Source of the DNA: Extibacter muris
GTDB lineage: Bacteria > Bacillota > Clostridia > Lachnospirales > Lachnospiraceae
Assembly: GCF_004345005.1 (NCBI RefSeq)
Contig: NZ_SMMX01000005.1
Coordinates: 172,681-236,680 of the forward strand
DNA: 64,000 bases
Reading direction: 5' to 3'
The translations under genes were made by a program, and so were the position numbers. Below, one piece after another: positions 44,351 through 53,142 of this stretch. Within the stretch, counting starts at the first letter, position 1. Every line of letters begins with the position of its first letter. The notes beneath the pieces were generated by a model. It saw nothing but the letters and a program-made list of their open reading frames with translations, was not told the DNA's origin and ran no database searches.

Positions 44351-44803
44351 ATGTTTGTGTGGCAGAACTCCACGTTATCCCGGCTTCGTTCCTTATCCAC
44401 ATTTTAGCTGTAAAGGCTCTTGTATTGTGATTGACCGAACCTTTCCCTACCATGCCGCTAATCGTTCTTTCCAATAGGCATATCCTCCACATTCTCTATA
44501 TTTGTGTCACTATTTTTACTGCGCCGAAAGGCGTAAGGCTTTGTTACTTTCCCGAAAGTAACGCAAAAGCACTTTCGACAGGCTACGCTCTATCAAAAGT
44601 GCCTTTGCGCCCTGCCGGGGGCTTTTCCGTCCTTACGGACGGGGCGGCTTTTCGCCGCCTTGTTGCCGCCGCTTTCCGGCTTTCTTCCCAATACCGCAAC
44701 AATGCAATCTCTATAATCTTTGCAACCTTGCAATCTTCAAGAACGCAATTCCAAGACTGCAAAATTCTAATACCCTGCATTGTTGCGCTGTTGCCTTTCT
44801 CCG
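44351..44803 (-). other. IME intergenic region, possible oriT remnant
   Basis: 450 bases without a convincing gene. A 74-codon minus frame (44807-44583) overlaps the RepA stop by GTGA but reads through GC-rich palindromes (GGCGGCTTTTCGCCGCC around 44643-44660) and is probably not coding. The palindromes sit where oriT lies in related IMEs. Confidence 0.35.
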
Positions 44804-45754
44804 TCACTGTCTGATTTTATCCAGTTCCCAATACCATGTATTGTTTATCCGCTTCGCTCGTATACCTAACTCTTTCTTTGCATTTTCCAGTGTCCGTTTC
44901 GATATAGCCTGTTCCTCTGCAAGATTAAAAATTTCATTGCTCTGCATGGCGTTGTTTGTTTCTGCCAGTTCCCGGAGTAGCCGCTTTGCCTGTTCCATTT
45001 TATTTGCTTTGGGAGCGATACCGCCTAATACTTCATCTGCTGTTATCTCATAATCTCCAAGCCAATGAAAACCGTCCTCTGACAATGCAAATGCTTTCGG
45101 GTGTCCAAACGCCGCAAGGTTATTTTTAATCTGCACCACAGCCCTTGTATTTTCCTCTCCCTCTACTCTGCCGACCAAGAGAACACTTCTTGCAACTGCA
45201 AAGAAATCAATCGAACCCATTCCCCGGTATGCCGCCTTATTTCCTGCCGCTTTGTTCATGTGACCAACAAGAACGATAGCACACTGATATTTCTCTGCCA
45301 GTGCCGCTAACCGCTTTGTCATATCCCTTACTTCATTCGCCCGGTTCATATCCATACCACCGCCCAAATAGGCTTGTATTGGGTCTAAAATCAACAGCTT
45401 TGCTCCTGTCCTTATAACAGCTTCTTCCAACCGTTCATCTATCATGGAAAGGGATTTTATCTTTTCATCAATGACCGAAATTTTCTCACAGTCTGCCCCT
45501 GCCTGTTCTAACCGGGGCTTTACCGTATCGGCAAGTCCGTCCTCTGCACTCTGATAGATTACATTCAAAGGCTCTGCGAGGTTCATTACACTGTCTATGC
45601 CCTCTCCCTTAGACAGTTTCGCCGCTATATTCAGTATAAAGGTTGTCTTTCCGTCACCCGGATCGCCTTGAATGATTGTCAGCTTGCCATAAGGGATAAA
45701 CGGAAACCACAGCCAAGAAACTTCCTGCGACTGTACTTCTGATAATTTAATCAA
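44804..45754 (-). CDS. RepA-like AAA ATPase/helicase of the IME fragment
   Basis: 316 residues. RecA-type fold with Walker A GDPGDGKTTFILN near residue 32, Walker B LLILDPIQAYLGGG near 140, and VLVGHMNKAAG and RSVLLVGRVEGEENTR as in RSF1010 RepA-like helicases. A C-terminal winged-helix-like tail (AEEQAISKRTLENAKKELGI) follows. The TTG at 45754 has no good ribosome site, so the true start is uncertain. It would help element replication. Confidence 0.8.
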   Translation of the reverse strand: MIKLSEVQSQEVSWLWFPFIPYGKLTIIQGDPGDGKTTFILNIAAKLSKGEGIDSVMNLAEPLNVIYQSAEDGLADTVKPRLEQAGADCEKISVIDEKIKSLSMIDERLEEAVIRTGAKLLILDPIQAYLGGGMDMNRANEVRDMTKRLAALAEKYQCAIVLVGHMNKAAGNKAAYRGMGSIDFFAVARSVLLVGRVEGEENTRAVVQIKNNLAAFGHPKAFALSEDGFHWLGDYEITADEVLGGIAPKANKMEQAKRLLRELAETNNAMQSNEIFNLAEEQAISKRTLENAKKELGIRAKRINNTWYWELDKIRQ

Positions 45755-45878
45755 CTGTAATTCGATTTTTGTTTCTCCCTAATGACCTCCATTTCTGAAA
45801 AATCGTTGCCACTGGAAGAAACCTCTGCCATACCGATATTGTGAGGTTGATAACAGAGGTTTTCCAGTTATCACAGCC

Positions 45879-46259
45879 CTAACAGTTGCCGCTGTCGGGG
45901 CTTTTTTCTTGTTTGTCTTGCCACAGATATTTTGCTCCATCCAACACCCAAAGGATAGCTTTCAGCATATCAAGACAGTCATTCCGCATATCTTCCAATC
46001 CCTCCGGCGTTAAATAAATCTCTGCCTTTTCAAACTCTTCTGTCACTTCCCGGATATTTGTCTGCATTATCTTTAGTTCCTCTACCAACTGATAAACCAG
46101 TTCTTTTTTACCGACCACGCACACCCGGTTATAAATACAGGAACGGACAAAATAATCTTTCTTGGAAAGTCCGCTTGCTAAAATTTTTGCTTCGATTTCT
46201 TCCCTTTCTCTGGGGGAAATGTGAAAGCTGATTGTCGGGTATTTATGCACTCCGCTCAT
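45879..46259 (-). CDS. MobC-like relaxosome accessory protein
   Basis: 126 residues. The N-terminal PTISFHISPREREEIEAKIL, then SGLSKKDYFVRSCI, looks like the ribbon-helix-helix DNA-binding part of MobC-type proteins; the rest is helical. The start ATGA overlaps the end of the integrase fragment. In intact IMEs this gene follows the integrase, as here. Confidence 0.6.
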   Translation of the reverse strand: MSGVHKYPTISFHISPREREEIEAKILASGLSKKDYFVRSCIYNRVCVVGKKELVYQLVEELKIMQTNIREVTEEFEKAEIYLTPEGLEDMRNDCLDMLKAILWVLDGAKYLWQDKQEKSPDSGNC

Positions 46260-46530
46260 TCTACTTCCTCCCTGCTGTTCTCTATCTCCAATTTATCTGC
46301 AAGTTCCCCCTGCTTGTTTGGATATAAATGTGAATAAGTATTTAGTGTTGTTTCGATTTTCTCATGTCCTAACCGCTCCGCAATCGCTAATGGCGTAAAA
46401 CCCATTTCTACAAGTAACGAAGCGTGAGAATGACGTAAAGCATGGATCTTAATTCGGTGAACGCCGGCAAGCCCTGCCAGCTTTACCAGGGCTCTTGGCA
46501 GGGTATGCTTGCTGGGGAGTATGAAAAATT
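46256..46530 (-). pseudogene. Tyrosine integrase, C-terminal fragment cut by IS256-type insertion
   Basis: Reads AGVHRIKIHALRHSHASLLV, then LAIAERLGHEKIETTLNTYS and a 20-residue tail to TGA. This is the HxxR-to-Tyr part of the catalytic domain of a second integrase, distinct from the one at 39495. It is cut at about 46530 where the IS256-type sequence begins. It defines the left end of the reversed IME fragment. Confidence 0.8.
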
Positions 46531-46596
46531 TTCTGTAAATATGTTAGTGAAAAGTTCTTCTATGATAAAATCTAATTCATAGGAGGGCCTTTTATT

Positions 46597-47490
46597 ATGG
46601 CAAAACAAAAGAAGCCTGTACACCGGGTACAAATGACGGAGGGCAAGCGTAACATCATTCATCAGCTACTGGAAGAATACGATATTCAGACGGCTGAAGA
46701 TATCCAAGATGCACTTAAGGATCTTCTTGGTGGAACCATCAAGGAAATGATAGAAGCGGAAATGGAGGACCATCTCGGATACGAAAAATCGGAGCGTTCT
46801 GATAATGACGATCACCGAAATGGTTACAAGCGTAAACGCGTGAACAGCGGCTATGGCTCCATGGAAATTGAAGTTCCACAGGACCGTAAATCCACTTTTA
46901 ATCCTCAAGTAGTCAAAAAACGCCAGAAAGATATTTCTGATATCGACCAGAAGATCATTTCCATGTACGCCAAAGGGATGACTACCCATCAGATTTCTGA
47001 AACGATCGAAGACATTTATGGTTTTGAAACCTCCGAAGGATTTATTTCTGATGTAACAGATAAGATTCTTCCCCAGATTGAAGACTGGCAGAACCGGCCT
47101 CTGGATAAGGAAGTCCTTACCATTCAGGTTGGAGATAACGAAAGTTCTAAATACTGGCTGTCTGTTCTGAATGAGCTGAAAAACCGTGGTGTAAAAGATA
47201 TCCTGATTCTCTGTGCTGACGGCCTCACTGGGATTAAAGAAGCTATTGCGGCTGCATTCCCTAAAACAGAATATCAGCGCTGCATCGTCCATCAGGTAAG
47301 AAATCCACTGAAGTATGTTCCAGATAAAGACAGAAAAGCTTTTGCAACGGATCTAAAAATAATATATCAGGCTCCAGATGAGAAGAAATCCCTGGCAGCC
47401 CTTGACCGGGTAACTGAAAAGTGGACTCTGAAATATCCGAATTCCATGAAACGATGGAAAGACAACCGGGATGCGATTTCTCCAATTTTC
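46597..47490 (+). pseudogene. IS256-family transposase, internal deletion and 3' truncation
   Basis: Starts normally (LLGGTIKEMIEAEMEDHLGY, then GYKRKRVNSGYGSMEIEVPQ). After IEDWQNRPLD about 37 residues are missing in frame, including the first catalytic Asp of the DDE triad, and the text resumes KEVLTIQVGDNESSKYW. It then runs to RDAISPIF and passes directly into the antisense of hcp, losing the catalytic Glu and the 3' terminal repeat. The frame is open to 47667 only by chance. GGAGGG lies near the start. The enzyme must be inactive. Confidence 0.82.
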
Positions 47491-48998
47491 ATATCTTCTT
47501 CCACTGTACCAATTCCCGCAATACCGAAGTTCTCAACCAAAACTTTTGCCACATTGGGGCTGAGGAATGCCGGAAGCGTAGGACCGAGATGGATATTCTT
47601 CACACCAAGATACAAAAGCGCCAGCAGGACGATAACCGCCTTTTGCTCGTACCATGCGATATTATAGGCGATCGGCAGATCGTTAATATCATCCAGACCG
47701 AAAACATCCTTGAGTTTCAGGGCGATTACGGCAAGAGAGTAGGAATCGTTACATTGACCGGCGTCCAGAACACGCGGAATGCCGTTGATATCGCCTAAAG
47801 GCAGTTTGTTGTACTTGTATTTTGCACAGCCGGCAGTAAGAATCACAGCGTCCTTGGGCAGAGCCTTAGCAAATTCCGTATAGTAGTCACGGCTCTTCGC
47901 CCGACCGTCACAACCTGCCATAACCACAAACTTTTTGATTGCGCCGCTTTTTACAGCTTCTACAACTTTATCCGCCAGAGCCAGAACCTGCGCATGGGCG
48001 AATCCGCCGATGATTTCACCCGCCTCGATTTCATTTGGAGCGGCACATTTTTTTGCCTGCTCAATAATCACGGAAAAATCCTTCTGTTCGCCAATTTCTC
48101 CCGGAATATGAGTGCATCCCGGATACCCCGCAGCGCCGGTGGTATAGAGTCTATCCTTGTAGCTGTCCTTAGGCGGCACAATACAGTTGGTCGTCATAAG
48201 GATAGGACCGTTAAAGGATTCAAATTCCTCTTTTTGCTTCCACCATGCATTTCCGTAGTTGCCAACAAAGTTGGGATATTTTTTGAAGGCTGGGTAATAG
48301 TGGGCGGGCAGCATCTCAGAATGCGTATAGACATCTACGCCGGTTCCCTGGGTCTGCTCCAGCAGCATTTCCAGATCACACAGGTCATGACCGGATACCA
48401 GAATACCGGGATTCTTTCCAACGCCAATATTTACTTTCGTAACTTCAGGATTTCCATAACTATCTGTGTTAGCCTTATCCAGCATTGCCATACCGGATAC
48501 CCCATATTTTCCCGTTTCCATAGTCAGGGCAATCAAATCCTCTACACTGAGGCTGTCATCCAGCGTAGCTGCCAGTGCTCTCTGAAGAAACGCGTCGACT
48601 TCATTGTCATCCTTCAGCAGCACATTTGCGTGCTTGGAATAGGCAGACAGCCCCTTCAAGCCGTAGGTGATCAGCTCCCGCAGAGAACGGATGTCCTCGT
48701 TTTCGGTGGAAAGTACGCCAACCGTCCCGGCCTTTTCTTCCCAATCGCCGGAGCCGTCCCACTTTGCGGCTTCGGGCAGGGCGGACGGGTTTTGAACCTG
48801 TGTCAGCAGGACTTCTTTTTCCGTCAGCGTAGCACGGATTCTTGCCTCAATGCTCTCTTTATCAAAATTCGCATTGGTGATGGTAGTGAACAGGTTCAGG
48901 GTGATTAGATGATTGATTTCAGCAGATATCTGCTTACCTTCCTGACGCAATACAGTTGTAACAGCTGAAATCCCTTTTGTTCCATAATTTACCTCCAT
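47367..48998 (-). pseudogene. hcp: Hybrid cluster protein (hydroxylamine reductase), N-terminal deletion and altered end
   Basis: The body is clearly Hcp, which detoxifies NO/hydroxylamine: [111 protein letters not shown]. The first 35 or so residues with the four-cysteine iron-sulfur site (CxxC...C...C) are missing. The apparent start MEV is really the ribosome site (ATGGAGG) of an out-of-frame ATG at about 48984. The last natural residues (about 5) are replaced by antisense IS256 sequence (47367-47490). The hybrid-cluster ligands remain, but the protein is probably non-functional. Confidence 0.8.
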
Positions 48999-49042
48999 AA
49001 TAAAAAATATATAAATTTGTTATCTCAATATAAGGATTCGTT

Positions 49043-49310
49043 TTAATCGGTTTTATCCTCAATTTCTAGCTTAAAGACATTGATTACATCTACATCCGGG
49101 CAGCAAAAAACAACGGAGCCGTCCGGTTGACTTGGCAGGTTTCCACCATAGCGCAGGATATCTATATAATGAAATGCGACATGCATAGTCATAGGACAAA
49201 GGTTTCCTCTTTCGGTATCAAAGTAAAAGTGTCGTCAATCTGATGACCACGAGGACATCCCTTGTGACCTTTTTGAGCAATCAAGCTGATTTTTATTTTT
49301 GTTTTTTCAT
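49043..49310 (-). pseudogene. TIGR04076-like small protein gene, frameshifted
   Basis: Minus-strand pieces read KIKISLIAQKGHKGCPRGHQ then, in another frame, PMTMHVAFHYIDILRYGGNL, CCPDVDVINVFKLEIEDKTD and TAA at 49043-49045. The order (KGxCPxGHxxGDxF, then a long helix, RYGGxLP, then CPD) resembles TIGR04076 proteins. There is an indel in the A-run after ATG 49310 and another near 49205. It lies between hcp and the cupin gene on the same strand. Confidence 0.55.
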
Positions 49311-49341
49311 CATCAACTTCCTATATAATCGCTGTTCTCGC

Positions 49342-49674
49342 TTAGAATACAACAACTAAAAGCATCTTGAACGCTTCCTGCCCATATACCGCATGAGGGT
49401 GTCCTGCCGGCATGACAATGGATTCTCCTTCGTGCAGCAGATATTCAACGCCATCAATGGTGATTTTTCCAACACCGTCTAAGCAGGTGACGAAGGCATC
49501 CCCACCCGATTCATGGGTGCTGATTTCTTCCCCTTTTGCGAAAGAAAACAGGGTAATACTTACCGCTGGGTTTTGTGCCAGAGTTTTGCTGACAACCTGT
49601 CCCTCCTGATAAGAAATCTGTTCTTTCAGCGTCAACACTTCTGATTGGGCAATGTTTTTCATTTTCATATTCAT
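49342..49674 (-). CDS. Cupin-domain protein
   Basis: 110 residues forming one small beta barrel. Cupin motif 1 is ISTHESGGDAFVTCLDGVGK and motif 2 is GESIVMPAGHPHAVYG, giving metal ligands His, Glu-like and His. Small cupins of this kind often sit beside hcp in anaerobes. AGGAGGAGG precedes ATG 49674. It is 17 bases downstream of the ferredoxin gene and should share its promoter. Confidence 0.85.
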   Translation of the reverse strand: MNMKMKNIAQSEVLTLKEQISYQEGQVVSKTLAQNPAVSITLFSFAKGEEISTHESGGDAFVTCLDGVGKITIDGVEYLLHEGESIVMPAGHPHAVYGQEAFKMLLVVVF

Positions 49675-49690
49675 AGTAAACCTCCTCCTT

Positions 49691-50404
49691 TTATTCCAGA
49701 ATTTTACCGTCAACTGATATGGTGACAACCTGCCAGGGAATGAATTTTCCGCTTGCCTGTAATGCTTTTTTTGCCGCTAATTCCAGTCCGCCGCAGCAGG
49801 GAACTTCCATTCGCACAATTGTCACACTTTGAATGTTATTGTTTTGAATGATCTGTGTCAGCTTTTCGCTGTAGTCCACGCTGTCAAGTTTGGGACATCC
49901 AATAATCGTAATCTTCCCGCGCATAAAATCATCATGCATTCTGGCGTAGGCGTATGCGCTGCAATCAGCTGCAATTAACAGCTTTGCGCCGCCAAAATAC
50001 GGTGCATTGATTGGAACCAGCTTAATTTGACAGGGCCATTGTCCAAGCTGTGACTCAGCCTGCACCTGAGCGGGAGAGGCAGCTTCCTGTGAATGCTGAA
50101 TACGCTGCATACGACTGCCGGGGCATCCCGCGTGAGGAACAGCAGAGGTATGACTATTTTCTTCCTTTTTCCTCATATTTTCCTGTACAGCCTTTTCGTC
50201 ATATGCGGCGGCTTCCCGTTTTTCAAAGGAAATTGCACCTGTTGGGCAGGTCGGCAGACAATCTCCAAGACCGTCACAATAATCGTCCCGTAGAAGTTTT
50301 GCCTTTCCGTTTACCATGCCGATGGCTCCTTCATGGCAAGCGTCGGCACATGCGCCACAGCCGTTGCATTTTTCTTCGTCTACTTGGATAATTTTTCTAA
50401 TCAC
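49691..50404 (-). CDS. 4Fe-4S ferredoxin-type protein of the hcp cluster
   Basis: 237 residues. Two [4Fe-4S] sites lie at the N-terminus (CNGCGACADACHEGAI and CDGLGDCLPTCPTGAI), followed by a linker and a C-terminal domain with conserved cysteines (IAADCSAYAYARMHDDFM, IGCPKLDSVDYSEKL, EVPCCGGLELAAKKAL). It matches the ferredoxin-like partner encoded next to hcp in Clostridia, presumably its electron donor. GTG 50404 is the start, with AAAGGA upstream; a longer frame to 50548 overlaps the operator and is unlikely. Confidence 0.85.
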   Translation of the reverse strand: MIRKIIQVDEEKCNGCGACADACHEGAIGMVNGKAKLLRDDYCDGLGDCLPTCPTGAISFEKREAAAYDEKAVQENMRKKEENSHTSAVPHAGCPGSRMQRIQHSQEAASPAQVQAESQLGQWPCQIKLVPINAPYFGGAKLLIAADCSAYAYARMHDDFMRGKITIIGCPKLDSVDYSEKLTQIIQNNNIQSVTIVRMEVPCCGGLELAAKKALQASGKFIPWQVVTISVDGKILE

Positions 50405-50436
50405 TTTAAATTCATCCTTTCTCTTGCGTTTCTGGG

Positions 50437-50482
50437 TATAGTATACTATAATCAAACTTGAAAGTCTGTTGTTATAACAACA
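50437..50482. promoter_or_regulatory. Divergent promoters with a Crp/Fnr-type operator
   Basis: A perfect 16-bp palindrome TGTTGTTATAACAACA (50467-50482) is centred about 41.5 bases before the expected start of the minus-strand ferredoxin transcript (-10 TATACT at 50440-50445). It lies just after the expected start of the plus-strand regulator transcript (-10 TATAAT, 50447-50452). The geometry fits activation of the ferredoxin-hcp operon and self-repression of the regulator. Confidence 0.6.
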
Positions 50483-50495
50483 AAAGGAGAAAAAT

Positions 50496-51143
50496 ATGAA
50501 ATTATCCGATACGCAATTATTCCGTGGGTTAGGAGAAGATGAAATCACCTCTCTTTTAAGCTGCCTGAATGCCGTAAAACGCAGTTACAAAAAAGGAGAG
50601 GTGATTCTTTCGGAAGGGAGCATTACAGAAAATATCGGAATTGTGTTGTCAGGTATGGCTATGATATCCTGTAACGACATATGGGGCAATACCGGCATTT
50701 TGGGAAATGTTGCTCCCGGTTCCGTATTTGCCGAGGTATATGCTTGTATTCCGGGACAGCCGATGCTGGTTACGGTGTCTGCTTCGGAAGATACTTCCGT
50801 ACTGTTTATGAATGTGGGGCGTGTCTTGACCACCTGTACCAATGCCTGCCCCTTTCATACAAAACTTGCACGGAATCTACTGACTGTCTGCGCCCACAAA
50901 AGCCTCCGGCTTTCTCAAAGAATTCAGCATACCGGTTCAAAATCCATACGGGGTCGGTTGATGTCCTACTTTTCAGAATGTGCCAAATGCGCTGGAAGCA
51001 ATTCTTTTCTGATTCCATATAACCGCCAGCAGTTAGCAGATTACCTGAATGTTGACCGCAGCGCTATGTGCAATGAGCTTTCCAAAATGCAGAAGGATGG
51101 CATAATTGAATACGAAAAAAATCGTATTTTGCTCAAAGACTAA
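50496..51143 (+). CDS. Crp/Fnr-family regulator (HcpR-like)
   Basis: 215 residues. Cyclic-nucleotide-binding-like sensor domain (RSYKKGEVILSEGSITENIG, PGSVFAEVYACIPGQPMLVT), dimer helix, and a C-terminal winged helix (YNRQQLADYLNVDRSAMCNE as recognition helix). Regulators of this type beside hcp control nitrosative-stress genes (HcpR), in some cases with haem as sensor. A cysteine-rich stretch (CAKCAGS) lies before the helix-turn-helix. AAAGGAG precedes the ATG. It is divergent from the ferredoxin-cupin-hcp genes it probably controls. Confidence 0.85.
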   Translation: MKLSDTQLFRGLGEDEITSLLSCLNAVKRSYKKGEVILSEGSITENIGIVLSGMAMISCNDIWGNTGILGNVAPGSVFAEVYACIPGQPMLVTVSASEDTSVLFMNVGRVLTTCTNACPFHTKLARNLLTVCAHKSLRLSQRIQHTGSKSIRGRLMSYFSECAKCAGSNSFLIPYNRQQLADYLNVDRSAMCNELSKMQKDGIIEYEKNRILLKD

Positions 51144-51378
51144 AAGTATATGAAAAGGAAGATAGATGTAAAGTGCTTAGTTGTTCAGCTCACAGGGACA
51201 AGCGAAGTGTGGTATGAATCTGAATAGAGGTTGATTTTTTAAGCAAAATCGCTTATAACTTGAAGCAGAACATATTGCTATTATCCACAGTTACTTGAGC
51301 GAGTGATATCAACGCCGATAACAAAATGATAACATTAGCCCATATAGGCATGATAATATGGATATATCAAATAATCAG
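51144..51378 (+). other. Right end of element B without a gene
   Basis: No gene is visible. The stretch holds the paired arm-type repeats at 51317-51334 (two GATAACA copies, 11 bases apart), the mirror of those at attL. Confidence 0.6.
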
Positions 51379-51438
51379 TCCAGTGTTTATGCGGATTTCA
51401 AGCATATTTTCTTAGTGAGTGGCAACAATTTGGCAACA
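51379..51438 (+). repeat. Shared att site between element B and its decayed neighbour
   Basis: TCCAGTGTTTATGCGG (51379-51394) is the second copy of the att core, followed by GGCAACAATTTGGCAACA (51421-51438), which has the same double-arm layout as element B with a variant heptamer. The site serves as right end of element B and left end of the next element. Confidence 0.7.
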
Positions 51439-51555
51439 CTTTTCACATCACGCACTGAATAAAATACTTCAATAACATAGAGAAACCTTACTGATTTTCA
51501 GAAATGAAGCTGAAAGTCGGTAAGGTTTTTTGCGTTGATAAGAGCCGGGAGAGAA

Positions 51556-52080
51556 TCATTCGGATTCATCTTTCAATGCGTCTGTGAGGAAGTCGCTTAG
51601 ATCCTGTGGGAGAGCTTTTCGCCATTGCTTAGAGGTGTCCAATTCGGGATATTTATACCGCCATTGGTCGTATTCCTCTTTGGTTATCTCGCCTTTCTCT
51701 AACAGGGCAGACTGCTCCTGCCATGCATGGAACATTTCAAACGTAGAGGAATAAGCTGTGCCGGTGGACTTATCCAGCCGCAGGCAGATTTCTCCATCAA
51801 TTTCCCCGATTTTCAGTCCGTACATATCTTCCAGAGCAAAGAGGGTGTGCATAAGTCCGATATTACTGTCTATTTCCGGCACTGTAATCGCACGGGGACT
51901 GACATCAAAGATATGCGCCATTTCTTTTACAAGGTCGTGTTTTGGTGTTCTTGCTTCTGACTCGTACTGTGCCATACGGACATCAGAGGTCTTTCCGAGA
52001 AAGCCGAGGACTTCGCCCAGTTGCTTTTGCGTCATGCCTTTGCGGTTGCGGAAAAACTTGATACGTTTGCCTATTGCCAT
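51556..52080 (-). CDS. XRE-family regulator of the second integrated element
   Basis: 174 residues, a paralogue of the protein at 38831-39361 along its whole length (MAIGKRIKFFRNRKGMTQKQ, RMAQYESEARTPKHDLVKEM, IGLMHTLFALEDMYGLKIGE, QWRYKYPELDTSKQWRKAL). Position relative to the att site is also the same. It is intact even though the integrase after it is destroyed. Confidence 0.85.
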   Translation of the reverse strand: MAIGKRIKFFRNRKGMTQKQLGEVLGFLGKTSDVRMAQYESEARTPKHDLVKEMAHIFDVSPRAITVPEIDSNIGLMHTLFALEDMYGLKIGEIDGEICLRLDKSTGTAYSSTFEMFHAWQEQSALLEKGEITKEEYDQWRYKYPELDTSKQWRKALPQDLSDFLTDALKDESE

Positions 52081-52387
52081 AATAAAACCTCCGATATAGT
52101 ATTAGTGGTACCGTCATGCCAGCTCGATTACGCTTCGCTTCATCTCGCTGTGGCGGTGCGCCATATAAGCATGTCAAAAAGCAGCCCGTCGTGTGCAAGC
52201 CCCCGCTGTTCTGCTTTCTGCCAGTCGTGCATGACTTGTATTAAATAAATTTGTTTAATTTAGTATAGCATGTGTAATAGAAATGGCAAGAATAACTTAA
52301 ATAAAAAAAGTTAAGATTCTTTTAAAAACAACTTGGATTAACGGAATATATTTAGTATTATACACATGAACCGCAGAAAAATCATTT

Positions 52388-52549
52388 ATGACTGTGGAGG
52401 AAGTGGCAGCGGAATTACGGGTGTCAAAGTCAAAAGCCTACCAGATTGTGCGAGAATTGAACGCAGAGTTACAGAAACAAGGGTATTTGACGGTGGCAGG
52501 ACGTGTGAACGCTACATTTTTTCATAGAAAGGTTTGTAACAGCGATTAA
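52388..52549 (+). CDS. Excisionase-like small DNA-binding protein
   Basis: 53 residues with a MerR-like helix-turn-helix (MTVEEVAAELRVSKSKAYQI) and a GYLTVAGRVNATFFHRK end. It lies immediately before the integrase remnant, the usual place for Xis in Tn916-type modules. The first in-frame ATG is 52388. It is the complete form of the gene that is truncated in element B (39403). Confidence 0.7.
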   Translation: MTVEEVAAELRVSKSKAYQIVRELNAELQKQGYLTVAGRVNATFFHRKVCNSD

Positions 52550-52563
52550 GACGAAAGGAGCCG

Positions 52564-52950
52564 ATGGAATTGGCTGTATACAAAGATAATGCCACAGGAA
52601 CGTGGCGGGTAATCTACTGTTTTACCAACTGGAAGGGGGAACGCCAGCATCCAACGCCATATGGAGTAGCAGACCAACGACATGAATGCTGCGGAGATTA
52701 TGGACCGTGTGGTCAAGGGCTACATAGAAGCGGAGCAAAGGGAGCAGAAAGAGGCTGGGAAGAGGCTCGGGCAGCAGCTGGAGTGCCGGAATTGAAATTG
52801 CTTGTAGACGCAGTACAATTGTCAAAATTTATTACGCGGAAGAAGACAGCAGAACTAATTAGTAAATTAGAGAAACTGACCGACCGGTTCGAGGCAGAAC
52901 AATTACAAAGAAAAGTATGGTTAGTGATATTTTTAAGGGAGTCTTGCTGA
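52564..52950 (+). pseudogene. Fused remnants of integrase start and relaxase end
   Basis: The first 25 codons (VYKDNATGTWRVIYCFTNWK) are the start of a Tn916-type integrase like that at 39495. After a deletion the sequence passes into another coding remnant, in part readable in a second frame as NAAEIMDRVVKGYIEAEQRE and then as LSKFITRKKTAELISKLEKL, both typical of the end of a relaxase/mobilisation protein. No functional product is expected. The remnants mark the far side of the decayed element. Confidence 0.65.
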
Positions 52951-53142
52951 TTTGATTAGTATTATCTGAAAGTATCGTCTAAACAAAATCCCCCGTGGAA
53001 ATATTTAACAACACATCAATTTTGGTTGACAAATCCCCACTTATAAAATATAATTAATTTAACTTTAATAAATATATGCGCGAAACAACGCATGGAAACA
53101 CAAAAACATGCAAAATACAACATTATTACGGCATTTTTTGCC

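Larger units (their letters stand above)
38021..51394. mobile_element. Element B: composite integrated element downstream of guaA
   Basis: 13.4 kb between 16-bp direct repeats TCCAGTGTTTATGCGG (38021-38036 and 51379-51394). Paired arm-type repeats lie just inside each end (38063-38080 GATAACAATTTGATAACA; 51317-51334 GATAACAAAATGATAACA). It carries its own XRE regulator and an intact tyrosine integrase, then a MarR/MATE cassette, a reversed IME fragment, a broken IS256-type transposase and a nitrosative-stress cluster. The excisionase is decayed, so the element may be locked in place. Confidence 0.75.

Noticed and set aside
44583..44807. Small gene coupled to the RepA stop
   Set aside because: The frame is composed largely of GC-rich palindromic DNA translated as Arg/Lys repeats; coding status unsupported.
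46597..47667. Intact 356-residue transposase
   Set aside because: The middle lacks the first catalytic Asp region and everything after about 47490 is antisense hcp sequence.
47994..48908. Plus-strand frame of 304 codons opposite hcp
   Set aside because: Antisense shadow; the minus strand shows clear Hcp motifs throughout.
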